Part shown: positions 17,159 to 24,512 of the stretch, in pieces
How the letters are laid out: each line of letters begins with the position of its first letter
Position numbering within the stretch: the stretch's first letter is position 1
Origin: DASUFP01 sp036274495
Lineage (GTDB): Bacteria; Bacteroidota; Bacteroidia; AKYH767-A; OLB10
DNA length: 38,374 nucleotides
Assembly (NCBI GenBank): GCA_036274495.1
Contig: DASUFP010000086.1
Coordinates: forward strand, 1 to 38,374
Direction: 5' to 3'
The notes under the pieces: model-generated
Databases searched by the model: none
Seen by the model: the letters and a program-made list of their open reading frames with translations, nothing else
Told to the model about the DNA's origin: nothing
Position numbers and translations under genes: made by a program

Positions 17159-17519
17159 GCACGCTCTCAAAAGGCTGGATATTCTAATAGGAAATGAGAA
17201 GGCAAGGAGAGAAGTCTATTTTATGCATCAATTTCTACTACCTGGAAGATTTAGTATAACCTGGAATCGAGGAATTCAACTAAAGGATTTAGGCTTATTC
17301 GCAGAGCGATGTGACTCTTTTGATGTAAGAATTCTTGGAATGGAAACTCACTTGGATAGCCCATACCCGCTTTTCATTTTTTGCTGGGAAGATTTTAAGG
17401 ACAAAACAAATTCATGGGTTAGTACTGTTATCAGTGAGCTCAATGCTGCAGCCGTACATGATTTCATTATTCCAACAATTGATGTTCACGTATCAGTATT
17501 AAATAAATATTTATTGTAA
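17124..17519 (+). CDS. Unknown 131-aa protein
   Basis: From the ATG at 17124 this gives about 131 residues (MNQNIIYLEFTEHALKRLDI...); a further upstream TTG at 17082 is less likely. It overlaps the previous gene by 35 bp in another frame, so coupled translation is likely. There is no signal peptide. The product mixes helices and strands (SFDVRILGMETHLDSPYPLFIFCWEDF) and matches no family I recognise. Partnership with the neighbours on either side is inferred from the tight packing. Confidence 0.55.
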   Translation: MNQNIIYLEFTEHALKRLDILIGNEKARREVYFMHQFLLPGRFSITWNRGIQLKDLGLFAERCDSFDVRILGMETHLDSPYPLFIFCWEDFKDKTNSWVSTVISELNAAAVHDFIIPTIDVHVSVLNKYLL

Positions 17520-17529
17520 ACATGTACTC

Positions 17530-17859
17530 ATGGGATACGATTATGAATCATTACTTCAAAATAAAGAATTTCCGGATTATACGGTCTTTACAGAACATAC
17601 AAATGCTTTGTACTTTCAATACTTGCTACCTATCGCGATGCAAGAGGTAAACAGTACACAACCATTATATGCAGCGAAAGAACATTTTGAAGAATTGGTA
17701 TCTGAAAACATAGATTTGCAACACGAATATGTTGAAGTATATAATGAAGAAAATGAATTTTATCTGACTCAATGTTCCGACGGCAGCCAGCTTTATGATT
17801 TTTATATTCTAACGCGAAATAAAAAGGTGGCTTTGTTTTTTATCAGGAAAGCTTTGTGA
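17530..17859 (+). CDS. Unknown 109-aa acidic protein
   Basis: A 109-residue soluble, acidic protein with no signal peptide, 10 bp after the preceding stop. Helical stretches (YFQYLLPIAMQEV, AKEHFEELVSENIDLQHEYVEVYNE) are followed by strands (FYLTQCSDGSQLYDFYILTRNKKVALFFI). No family recognised. It ends the plus-strand block and faces the defence operon tail to tail, 110 bp away. An immunity or regulatory role for the neighbour is possible but not supported by motif. Confidence 0.5.
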   Translation: MGYDYESLLQNKEFPDYTVFTEHTNALYFQYLLPIAMQEVNSTQPLYAAKEHFEELVSENIDLQHEYVEVYNEENEFYLTQCSDGSQLYDFYILTRNKKVALFFIRKAL

Positions 17860-17969
17860 TAGGTTGGTGGAAATAAAAATCCGACTGGTGCCGGAAATAC
17901 ATGAAAGCTTTAAGTCCTCGATAGATTACCATCCAAATCGGTAGTTATCTACTTTTAACCAATTCTTGA

Positions 17970-18149
17970 TTATTTCTCCCTTTTTAAGCTGAACGCTTCA
18001 ATTTCCGCCTTATTTTCATGCTGTGTCACAAAAACAAAAGGTGAAATTGTTTTTCGCCGTGCAGTCTCAATAATGATTGATTCACCACTCTTTAATTCAT
18101 GTCGAAACTTATCAAACTTGTGCTTCGGAGCTTGCAGCTGCTGATTCAT
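17970..18149 (-). CDS. 59-aa small ORF at the end of the SPARTA operon
   Basis: ATG at 18149 to TAA at 17970-17972 gives 59 residues, MNQQLQAPKHKFDKFRHELK followed by SGESIIIETARRKTISPFVF and an ending of EAFSLKREK. The composition looks protein-like (amphipathic, basic, with a beta-type centre). The first 38 bp overlap the end of the HEPN-like gene in another frame, an arrangement that fits coupled translation. It may encode a small antitoxin-like or regulatory protein. No homologue is recognised, and this ORF is below usual length cut-offs, so it may be unannotated. Confidence 0.5.
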   Translation of the reverse strand: MNQQLQAPKHKFDKFRHELKSGESIIIETARRKTISPFVFVTQHENKAEIEAFSLKREK

Positions 18150-18558
18150 GATTTATAAATTTGTAAGATGAAATTCTTAAAATAATCAAAAGCAACCCGA
18201 TAGCATCCATAATGTCATATTCATTGGAGTCTATCAACCCATGAGCTGTTCTATGACGTAAATTCCAACCGGATTTTTCAGTTAATATGTACTTGAAAAA
18301 ATATTTATCGTCATCCGGAAAACCTTTTGCTGCTGATTCGAGTTTTCTGAAATAATATGTAAAATATTTGTCACTTCCTCTTTGAAAAGCTTGATAATAG
18401 GTTTGACTCAATGAAAATAATTTAGATGCCAATTCATACTTAAAATCATTGTGCCTATTGTGCCCGGATAAATATAATACTAATCCATACTCTGACTTAA
18501 AATATAAATTTGACGATTCGGCATAACGGGACTGTATATATTCAAAATCTGAATCCAC
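18112..18558 (-). CDS. DUF4209/HEPN-like protein, 3' part of a split gene
   Basis: A 148-residue frame that can start only from GTG (18558). It begins DSDFEYIQSRYAESSNLYFK and contains SEYGLVLYLSGHNRHNDFK, which resembles the helical N-terminal region of DUF4209-type proteins. The C-terminal segment NLRHRTAHGL carries R-x4-H (RHRTAH), the HEPN RNase signature, followed by a long hydrophobic helix (DAIGLLLIILRISSY). The frame is continuous with the 101-residue ORF upstream: between them are one TAA and two sense codons (AAA TAC). The whole is probably one ~250-residue gene with a nonsense change (AAA to TAA, Lys to stop), or alternatively two coupled genes. HEPN proteins are often toxins or RNases in defence loci. 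Confidence 0.6.
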   Translation of the reverse strand: MDSDFEYIQSRYAESSNLYFKSEYGLVLYLSGHNRHNDFKYELASKLFSLSQTYYQAFQRGSDKYFTYYFRKLESAAKGFPDDDKYFFKYILTEKSGWNLRHRTAHGLIDSNEYDIMDAIGLLLIILRISSYKFINHESAAASSEAQV

Positions 18559-18564
18559 GTATTT

Positions 18565-18870
18565 TTAAATATCGGGCCATACCAATGGAACGATATCACC
18601 GTTATCTGATGTTTGATTGCCAGCAAGCATTGGTCCCAATCCTTCAATTTTGTCACGACTACCACCATTTGCATCATCGCTAACAATTCTAAACGATTTA
18701 TTAAACGCAAACACTTCTCTATTTAAATTGCTCAGTCCAGTTAAATCAGAACGGCCTGCGGCACGTAATTCATCTGATAATTTCTGAAAATATTTATTTA
18801 CCTCGTTCTGATTAGAATCGTCCCACTCAAGTGCATCAAATTCTTGGAGTCTTTGTTGAAATAAATCCAT
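18565..18870 (-). CDS. DUF4209/HEPN-like protein, 5' part of a split gene
   Basis: A 101-residue frame from the ATG at 18870, 65 bp downstream of the Argonaute gene. The product is helical at first (LFQQRLQEFDALEWDDSNQN, then EVNKYFQKLSDELRA) and ends IEGLGPMLAGNQTSDNGDIV followed by PLVWPDI before TAA (18567-18565). The ending leads directly, in frame, into KYVDSDFEYIQSRY of the next ORF, a natural continuation of a DUF4209-type N-terminal domain. No membrane segment or signal. Its place after tir-apaz and ago in the same direction suggests it belongs to the defence operon. Confidence 0.6.
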   Translation of the reverse strand: MDLFQQRLQEFDALEWDDSNQNEVNKYFQKLSDELRAAGRSDLTGLSNLNREVFAFNKSFRIVSDDANGGSRDKIEGLGPMLAGNQTSDNGDIVPLVWPDI

Positions 18871-18935
18871 ACGATAAAAACTTTTAAATTATACCACCTT
18901 TTCTTTATGAAGAATTTCCATTTAAGAATAGTTAG

Positions 18936-20447
18936 TTAAATATAATACATAAATGGTAATATTTCTAACTCTTCATTTGGGCCGGCAGTCAATATTTCTC
19001 CGATTAAATCGGCAAACTTTAGCGTCACCGGTGTTCCATCACAATAAATGCAGGCATTATAATTGAGCTTAGTCAACATTAGTACATCTTTGCACACCGC
19101 ACGAATATCTTCGTCACCTCTAATAACCTCTATCCAAAGCGGATTTGGTGTTTCTAATCCTAAAACTGATTGAATACGCGGCATGAATCCTTTACTCCAT
19201 AGAAAAGCCGAATGAGCGTTACGTATATAACACGCTCCACGATAAATTGGGAATTTTCCAGAACGAAATAGCTTAAATTCCTTCTCATGCGTAATTCTCA
19301 CTCCATAAACATTTGATTTACCTCTGGCTGCCTTTTCAAAACCTCTCCATTCATCATCATTAAAATATGTCTTGCCATGAATAAATATTTTCTCCGGAAA
19401 ATCAGAGTCATTTCCTTTTTTGAAGGATTCAAGAACTTTCGAAAGTAACTCAAAGGCCTTATCTTCTGTCAGATGATATTCTTTCGTGTCCGGATTGTAA
19501 TAGGGACCAACCCTTCCTCTAAAAACTACACCGTCTCCTGAATCAAGAAACATTTGTGCAGCACAACAGGCTATGCGTGTGTCAGAATGAGTTTCATCTC
19601 GTTTGAAAGTTAAACCTATATAACAAACATTCTTTCTGACCTTTGCTACCTTCCAGGGAATACCACCTGCTTTGTAATAAACTGTGTTTGCCAAATTCCA
19701 GGTGATAGCAGTTACTTGTTGATTATACGTTTTAAGTTTTTTTTCAGATAAATTCGGTTTCTCATGAAAGGCAATTGTATCTTCTCGAATAATTTGGGTA
19801 ACAACTCTTTCTTTAAGCAGTTTAATTTTTAATTGGTTGTGAAAATGATTTTCATATTTATATGCGGCTCTCCATCTTCCAGATTCTTCATCTTCAAACA
19901 TACTTGGTACTTTTTTTGAATATTCATCTGTGAATCCTACATTAATGGAACCTTTTTTGGGAACACTACTCATTGGTCGACATAATGTATAAACCTTGTT
20001 TGGAATTATTACAAACCACAGTTTCGGCAGATGTTCTCCTTCCTTGATAAATGATTTTAAAGGGTTGACATATAAGTCAACAATCTCTGCTACCCTTATA
20101 TGGTTATCACTATACTTATATAAGGTATCTAATGCAAGTTCATTTATTTCAATGCTTGGAATGTACTCTAAATTCATCGACACAGAAAACGCCTGGTTAA
20201 AACCTGGAAAGAATGGTTTTGCAATATCGCGAGTAGGATGATAAACTGGATTTTGTATCTTATTCAACCAATTTTTGCACTTACGGATGCCGTCACTGGT
20301 TCCAATAATTCCAATTGTAAAATCGGGGACTCTTCCTTTATCGTACGGTCCAAATAGCGTAAGTCCATCACGTGGGTCAATCACATCCTGGCCAAATGCG
20401 AATTTTATTTCTGGTTCTCGAATGTATTCAATTCTCTGTGTTTTCAT
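18936..20447 (-). CDS. Short prokaryotic Argonaute (MID-PIWI), SPARTA type
   Basis: A 503-residue protein with MID and PIWI domains only, the size of short pAgos. The MID domain (~1-255) has the HNQLK (203-207) ... TQ (217-218) pattern that binds the guide 5' phosphate in this clade. The PIWI domain (~265-503) has the strands CYIGLTF (275-281) and IFIHGKT (354-360), where active Argonautes carry catalytic Asp; neither has Asp, so it should be slicing-inactive, as expected of short pAgos. The end (CDGTPVTLKFADLIGEI, then LPFMYYI) is typical. The ATG overlaps the TGA of the TIR-APAZ gene by 4 bp. It would form a heterodimer with TIR-APAZ and use a guide to detect invader nucleic acid. Confidence 0.9.
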   Translation of the reverse strand: MKTQRIEYIREPEIKFAFGQDVIDPRDGLTLFGPYDKGRVPDFTIGIIGTSDGIRKCKNWLNKIQNPVYHPTRDIAKPFFPGFNQAFSVSMNLEYIPSIEINELALDTLYKYSDNHIRVAEIVDLYVNPLKSFIKEGEHLPKLWFVIIPNKVYTLCRPMSSVPKKGSINVGFTDEYSKKVPSMFEDEESGRWRAAYKYENHFHNQLKIKLLKERVVTQIIREDTIAFHEKPNLSEKKLKTYNQQVTAITWNLANTVYYKAGGIPWKVAKVRKNVCYIGLTFKRDETHSDTRIACCAAQMFLDSGDGVVFRGRVGPYYNPDTKEYHLTEDKAFELLSKVLESFKKGNDSDFPEKIFIHGKTYFNDDEWRGFEKAARGKSNVYGVRITHEKEFKLFRSGKFPIYRGACYIRNAHSAFLWSKGFMPRIQSVLGLETPNPLWIEVIRGDEDIRAVCKDVLMLTKLNYNACIYCDGTPVTLKFADLIGEILTAGPNEELEILPFMYYI

Positions 20448-21934
20448 TCCAACTCCTTATCGTTAGTTAAATTATCATTCATATCATCACCAACTGATTC
20501 ATCGTCATCGTTCTCTTCTATGTCAAACATTTCTTCACCTTCCATAAAGGTGGAAGAGTCGTTATCTAATGGTATTAATCTTGCCTGTGAATCTGGTTCA
20601 TCGTAACCATAGGTTGAATGAAACAAAACTGGTGTAGCTGGGAGTTTAATTGAAAAGCTTTCATTGAGTTCGATTCTAATTAAACCTTCATCGTCAGCAA
20701 TGCTATGTAGAAACGCAAGCATCAAATTTCTCCAATCCGCATTATAAAATCCTTTACCTTTTGTTTTCCTGGCCGACTGTAATTCTTTTTTCTTTTCCCA
20801 TATATTTTGGCCATCATCAGAAAATACAAGGTGGCCTTTAATTACAAGTCTTAAAAAAGGACGTAGAATTGGACGAATACTAATACCATAGTGCCACATT
20901 GATTCAAAATATTCACCTATCAACTGTTTCGGCCGCATCCAATTACCTTCATATAGATAAGCAACTTTATTATTTTCTATTTGCCCTTCCTTGTAATAAT
21001 AACATCGAAGTCTGTTTGACATTGAATGGAACGGCACACCTTTATTTTCCATTGTTTTGAAAAAAGCATCTTTAAGCAATCTCACTATGAACCGTTTCAT
21101 ATCTACGTGGCCTGGGAAGTCCAATTCATCAACGTTTGACAAATAATATTCAGTTTTTACTGCAACTTTTCTTTTTGCTTCTATTGAAAAATTGATTGAT
21201 GGAGCAGTATGCGGAATAATTTCCGAAAATGTTATTATATACTTATCATGTACTATCGATGGATAACTAATTTCACTGGAAATAAGTTTAGCCTGGCTGT
21301 TATTATCAAATTCATGAAAATATACAACATCCGGCAAAGATGAAATATGCAACCAATTTGAATAATATGTTTCTTTTTTCTTCTTAAGAAAAGGATTCGT
21401 AGTAAATTTATTTCTAAGCCAGTCATCAATAGAATATTGATTCCGTTTGCCGTGAGGAACATGGTCAGTTCGAAGCTTGTTCAACAACTGTTTTAATCCA
21501 AATCCCCAAGATTTATCGAATCTGATTTGATTCATAACGTTTAATCCAATTCGCTGAGAAAAACTTACATCATCAATCTTACAAACCAACCTGAAGTCAT
21601 TCAATTGATGCTGCGTTGCAATAGCTTTAACCTGTTCCCATTCTTCAATCACACCAGGTTTCTCAAAAGTATTTTTGCTATAGACAAGAATATATTTTAC
21701 CGTGCCATTTTCTAATAAATCCTGAAGAGATTTCCAATAGTCATTTTCTCCGCCAGTCAAAAAAGTCAGGTCACATTCGACTTTATAGCCTTCATTAATA
21801 AGTTTTGCGCGCAACCATAATGTGAAGTCATTGTCTTCTGGATTCGCGTGTCCGATAAATATCGTATCTCTTATTGATGGAGTGGTTTTTATAACTACTT
21901 TTTCTCCTTGTTCAGAAACAGGTTCAAATTCCAT
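20444..21934 (-). CDS. TIR-APAZ effector of a SPARTA-type short Argonaute system
   Basis: About 496 residues from the ATG at 21934; a TTG at 21964 would add ten. Residues ~15-155 form a TIR domain: TIFIGHANPEDND (strand A and BB-type loop), VKYILVYSKNTF and the following GVIEEWEQ (E97/E98), where a catalytic Glu is expected, though GGENDYW (E63) is an alternative. Residues ~180-460 match the APAZ region that replaces the PAZ/N part of Argonaute (WLHISSLPDVVYFHEFD, KRFIVRLLKDAFFKTMENKG, NWMRPKQLIGEYFES). An acidic tail follows (EEMFDIEENDDDES). In characterised SPARTA systems the TIR hydrolyses NAD+ after guide-dependent target recognition. It overlaps the Argonaute gene by 4 bp. Confidence 0.88.
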   Translation of the reverse strand: MEFEPVSEQGEKVVIKTTPSIRDTIFIGHANPEDNDFTLWLRAKLINEGYKVECDLTFLTGGENDYWKSLQDLLENGTVKYILVYSKNTFEKPGVIEEWEQVKAIATQHQLNDFRLVCKIDDVSFSQRIGLNVMNQIRFDKSWGFGLKQLLNKLRTDHVPHGKRNQYSIDDWLRNKFTTNPFLKKKKETYYSNWLHISSLPDVVYFHEFDNNSQAKLISSEISYPSIVHDKYIITFSEIIPHTAPSINFSIEAKRKVAVKTEYYLSNVDELDFPGHVDMKRFIVRLLKDAFFKTMENKGVPFHSMSNRLRCYYYKEGQIENNKVAYLYEGNWMRPKQLIGEYFESMWHYGISIRPILRPFLRLVIKGHLVFSDDGQNIWEKKKELQSARKTKGKGFYNADWRNLMLAFLHSIADDEGLIRIELNESFSIKLPATPVLFHSTYGYDEPDSQARLIPLDNDSSTFMEGEEMFDIEENDDDESVGDDMNDNLTNDKELE

Positions 21935-21978
21935 ATAATTTCTACGTTTTAAAAAATTACTCAATAAAAGGGTGTTAA

Positions 21979-22305
21979 TTAAAATCCCATTGGTTTACGT
22001 GGTTCCGACGGTGGTTGCATGCCATCCATGTAAATCTTTTTCGACTTATATGTTAATTTGAAATCACAATATCTTCCGAAGCCGCTTTCACCATTAATAG
22101 TAACAAAGTCGAATTTCTCCATATATTCGAGTAGTGGCATTATTGTATCCTGGTGTGGTTTCGGACCAGTTAACGACTTCCAGATAGCTAATGGGTCGTG
22201 TTCCGCTTCAGGTCCATTCAAATAAGCCTGGTGAAGCAATTCACTCATGAGATACTTGACTTCCGGGTCATTGATGTCAAGGACTGTTTTGGAGGGGTGT
22301 GACAT
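21979..22305 (-). CDS. Unknown 108-aa protein leading the SPARTA operon
   Basis: I place the start at the ATG 22305 (MSHPSKTVLDINDPEVKYLM...); the longer frame begins with TTG at 22344. The product is soluble with helices (YLMSELLHQAYLNGPEAEHD and IMPLLEYMEKFDFVTI) and a beta segment (FGRYCDFKLTYKSKKIYM), which could be a small winged-helix-like fold, but no family is recognised. It lies 44 bp upstream of the TIR-APAZ ATG, same direction, and is the first gene transcribed. It could be a transcriptional regulator or an accessory protein for the defence pair. Confidence 0.55.
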   Translation of the reverse strand: MSHPSKTVLDINDPEVKYLMSELLHQAYLNGPEAEHDPLAIWKSLTGPKPHQDTIMPLLEYMEKFDFVTINGESGFGRYCDFKLTYKSKKIYMDGMQPPSEPRKPMGF

Positions 22306-22422
22306 ATTTTTGTGTTTTAAAGTTGTGAGCCTCGTCACTTTCAAACACCTTGCCCTTTTTTTTTCAGGACTTTATGTCATATACCATGTATAAAGCACTG
22401 ACATCGAGGTTATTTTTCCAAT

Positions 22423-22461
22423 TAGAAAAGTTGGGAATAAAAATAGAAAAGTTGGGAATAA
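22423..22461. repeat. Direct repeat, 18-bp identity with a 21-bp period
   Basis: TAGAAAAGTTGGGAATAA occurs at 22423-22440 and again at 22444-22461. The pair lies between the SPARTA operon and the tRNA-Arg terminator, at the probable island end. It might be an integrase arm-type site, an operator of the SPARTA operon, or a relic; no recombinase partner is visible. Confidence 0.7.
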
Positions 22462-22472
22462 TAAGAAGTAAA

Positions 22473-22498
22473 AAAGCCATACATTTTTGTATGGCTTT
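22473..22498 (-). terminator. Intrinsic terminator of the tRNA-Arg gene
   Basis: A perfect 10-bp stem (AAAGCCATAC / GTATGGCTTT) with a 6-nt loop sits 31 bp past the tRNA 3' end. On the minus strand it is followed by TTA and CTTCTT, giving a short T-rich tail. It could also act on the plus strand. Confidence 0.7.
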
Positions 22499-22529
22499 AG
22501 TAATCAATTTATTGAGTGCTGTCACTCCG

Positions 22530-22603
22530 CGGTCCCGTAGGGATTCGAACCCCAAACCTTCTGATCCGTAGTCAGATGCTCTATCCAGTTGAGCTACGGG
22601 ACC
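22530..22603 (-). tRNA. tRNA-Arg (anticodon ACG)
   Basis: The minus strand folds into a full cloverleaf: acceptor GGTCCCG / CGGGACC, D-arm GCTC / GAGC, anticodon stem TCTGA / TCAGA with loop CTACGGA (anticodon ACG), and T-arm closing TTCGAAT. The discriminator base is G and CCA is not encoded. ACG (A34 read as inosine) decodes CGN arginine codons. The 3' end points to the AT-rich island on the left, and the GC-richer core genome starts on the 5' side, the usual orientation of an island inserted at a tRNA 3' end. Confidence 0.95.
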
Positions 22604-22615
22604 ATTAAGAGGGTG

Positions 22616-22623
22616 CAAAGATA
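22616..22623 (-). promoter_or_regulatory. -7 promoter box TATCTTTG of tRNA-Arg
   Basis: TATCTTTG on the minus strand matches the Bacteroidota -7 consensus TAnnTTTG and lies 12 bp upstream of the tRNA 5' end, the expected distance for a short leader. Confidence 0.6.
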
Positions 22624-22674
22624 AAAGATTTACGATTCCGGAGATACCATGGCAATTGAATTACCGCTCATTTC

Positions 22675-23649
22675 TTATTCCTGCTTGGGCTTGCCCGGTT
22701 TTGAAATGGCATCACGCATTTCGGTGTCTGCCTGTATGTTTTTCATCTTATAGTAATCCATAATACCCAGGTTACCATTTCTGAAAGCTTCGGCCATGGC
22801 TTGCGGCACCTGCGCTTCGGCCTCTATTACCTTGGCCCGTGCCTCCTGGGCCTTGGCTTTAAATTCCTGCTCGTGGGCTACAGCCAATGCCCTGCGCTCT
22901 TCGGCCTTGGCCTGGGCTACCTTTAGGTCGGCACTCGCCTGCTCGGTCTGAAGTTTTGCCCCGATGTTTTCACCAACATCAATGTCGGCAATGTCAATGG
23001 AGAGTATTTCAAACGCCGTTCCCGCATCCAGCCCTTTACTCAGTACGGTCTTGGATATCTGATCAGGATTTTCCAGTACCGCCCGGTGATCCAAAGCCGA
23101 ACCGATATTGGTCACAATACCTTCTCCTACCCTTGCCAAAACAGTCTCCTCGCCTGCACCACCTACCAGCTGTACAATGTTTGCCCTGACCGTTACACGG
23201 GCCTTAACCAACAGCTGAATGCCGTTTTTGGCCATCGCCGATACAGGAGGCGTGTCGATTACCCGGGGGTTTACCGACAGCTGTACCGCATCAAATACAT
23301 CACGTCCCGCCAAATCAATGGCAGTAGCCATTTTAAAAGTGAGGGGGATGTTTGCCTTGTCGGCGGAAATGAGTGCCTTAATGACGTTGTTCACATTTCC
23401 CCCGGCCAGAAAATGGGTCTCAATATCGTTGGATGTCAAATTCAAACCAGCCTTGGTGCCGTTGATCAATGCATTTACTACAATGCTCGGCGGGACCTTA
23501 CGAAGACGCATGAGAATTAGATCCAGGATGCTGATTCTGACGCCCGAAAACACCGCAGTGATCCAGAGGTTGACGGGAACAAAATAGAGAAACAGCACCA
23601 GTACAATGATGGATGCTATGATGATTAAAATGAGAAAGGGAAAGTTCAT
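22675..23649 (-). CDS. floA: Flotillin-like protein FloA
   Basis: A 324-residue membrane-associated scaffold. The N-terminus is a hydrophobic hairpin or TM (residues ~4-28), followed by the conserved FloA block VPVNLWITAVFSGVRISILD and LRKVPPSIVVNALINGTKAG, an SPFH-like region, and the helical Ala/Glu-rich repeat segment (KVAQAKAEERRALAVAHEQE onward). The length matches FloA/YqfA proteins. It organises membrane microdomains in bacteria where it has been studied. It follows an nfeD-like gene (88 bp gap, same direction), the usual pairing. The family assignment is firm. Confidence 0.95.
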   Translation of the reverse strand: MNFPFLILIIIASIIVLVLFLYFVPVNLWITAVFSGVRISILDLILMRLRKVPPSIVVNALINGTKAGLNLTSNDIETHFLAGGNVNNVIKALISADKANIPLTFKMATAIDLAGRDVFDAVQLSVNPRVIDTPPVSAMAKNGIQLLVKARVTVRANIVQLVGGAGEETVLARVGEGIVTNIGSALDHRAVLENPDQISKTVLSKGLDAGTAFEILSIDIADIDVGENIGAKLQTEQASADLKVAQAKAEERRALAVAHEQEFKAKAQEARAKVIEAEAQVPQAMAEAFRNGNLGIMDYYKMKNIQADTEMRDAISKPGKPKQE

Positions 23650-23737
23650 ATTCAGATGGGTTGATTATTGATTCAATTGAGTTTTATAAGTTATTGTTAT
23701 ATAATTTATTATGAAATTTATTTAAATTTAAACTTTA

Positions 23738-24199
23738 TTATTGGCCGGCACCTTCTACCAGCACTTTTCCGGGCAGCACCCGCACCACTCTTACGGCCGA
23801 TCCGGCGGGTATAATTTCGCCGTTGGTAAACCCCTCCACCTTAAATTCTCTGATGAGTACCGTACCCGAAGGCCGTAACGCCGATAAGGCCTTGCCCGGT
23901 TCCCCTGCCTGTATCGATAAGCTGTCAATATCATTCATCCTCCCCTCCAAGGTATTCTTTAGCCCATACCTGCTCCAGGCTTTCGATTTAAAGGAGTACC
24001 CGATGGCTGCTGCCGCCGCTACAATTGTCCCAAAGAGTGTGTAATTACCAGCTGTTTGACCATAATCGGCGTACATCCAAACCAGGGCAACTATGAGAAA
24101 AGCGGTACCGATGATTCCCGCTATAAGCCCCGGAAGTATGAGAATTTCCAGCACCAGTAACAGGATTCCAAGCAATATCAATCCAATGATGAGAATCAT
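23738..24199 (-). CDS. NfeD-family membrane protein
   Basis: A 153-residue short NfeD protein. Two to three N-terminal membrane helices (residues ~2-75, starting ILIIGLILLGILLLVLEILI) are followed by a C-terminal OB-fold (GKALSALRPSGTVLIREFKV...NGEIIPAGSAVRVVRVLPGKVLVE), the NfeD signature. NfeD partners with flotillins, and here it directly precedes floA, supporting a membrane quality-control or microdomain role. It is 31 bp downstream of clpS. Confidence 0.9.
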   Translation of the reverse strand: MILIIGLILLGILLLVLEILILPGLIAGIIGTAFLIVALVWMYADYGQTAGNYTLFGTIVAAAAAIGYSFKSKAWSRYGLKNTLEGRMNDIDSLSIQAGEPGKALSALRPSGTVLIREFKVEGFTNGEIIPAGSAVRVVRVLPGKVLVEGAGQ

Positions 24200-24230
24200 T
24201 TTTCAACAATATTCCTGAAAGATAAGAAGA

Positions 24231-24512
24231 TCATTCAATAGTAGCCGACAAGCCCCTGTCGAGCAAAGCCTCGCACATGGGCATCAGCTTTTTGCGATTG
24301 CCATCTTTCACCGAACAACGGCCATTGTAGTGAATAATAAAAGTACACTGCTCGGCCTGTATGCGCTCGTGGCGACACACCTCAATCAACGATTCAATAA
24401 CAAAATCAAAAGTGTTAACGTCGTCGTTGTAAATCACCAGATGGTTTTCGGGGGCAGTCTTTTCCTCCCTTATAACACTGGTTTCTTCCTGGATATCTGT
24501 TAAAAATAACAT
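24231..24512 (-). CDS. clpS: ClpS adaptor of the ClpAP/ClpCP protease
   Basis: A 93-residue protein. The ClpS core is present: HLVIYNDDVNTFDFVIESLI, the segment that binds N-degrons, and a C-terminal half ending in GRCSVKDGNRKKLMPMCEAL and LDRGLSATIE. It delivers N-end-rule substrates or modulates Clp substrate choice in the cytoplasm. The only ATG (24512) is the last base of a long RNA stem (24512-24551), so translation may depend on opening this structure. Length and motif fit the family. Confidence 0.92.
   Translation of the reverse strand: MLFLTDIQEETSVIREEKTAPENHLVIYNDDVNTFDFVIESLIEVCRHERIQAEQCTFIIHYNGRCSVKDGNRKKLMPMCEALLDRGLSATIE

Noticed and set aside
18936..20447. Active slicer Argonaute
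   Set aside because: The PIWI strands where active enzymes carry Asp read CYIGLTF and IFIHGKT, so cleavage is not expected; this fits short pAgos.
22364..22618. Open frame of about 84 codons across the tRNA-Arg region on the minus strand
   Set aside because: It covers the tRNA and its terminator; the sequence is explained by the cloverleaf and has no protein-like conservation signal.
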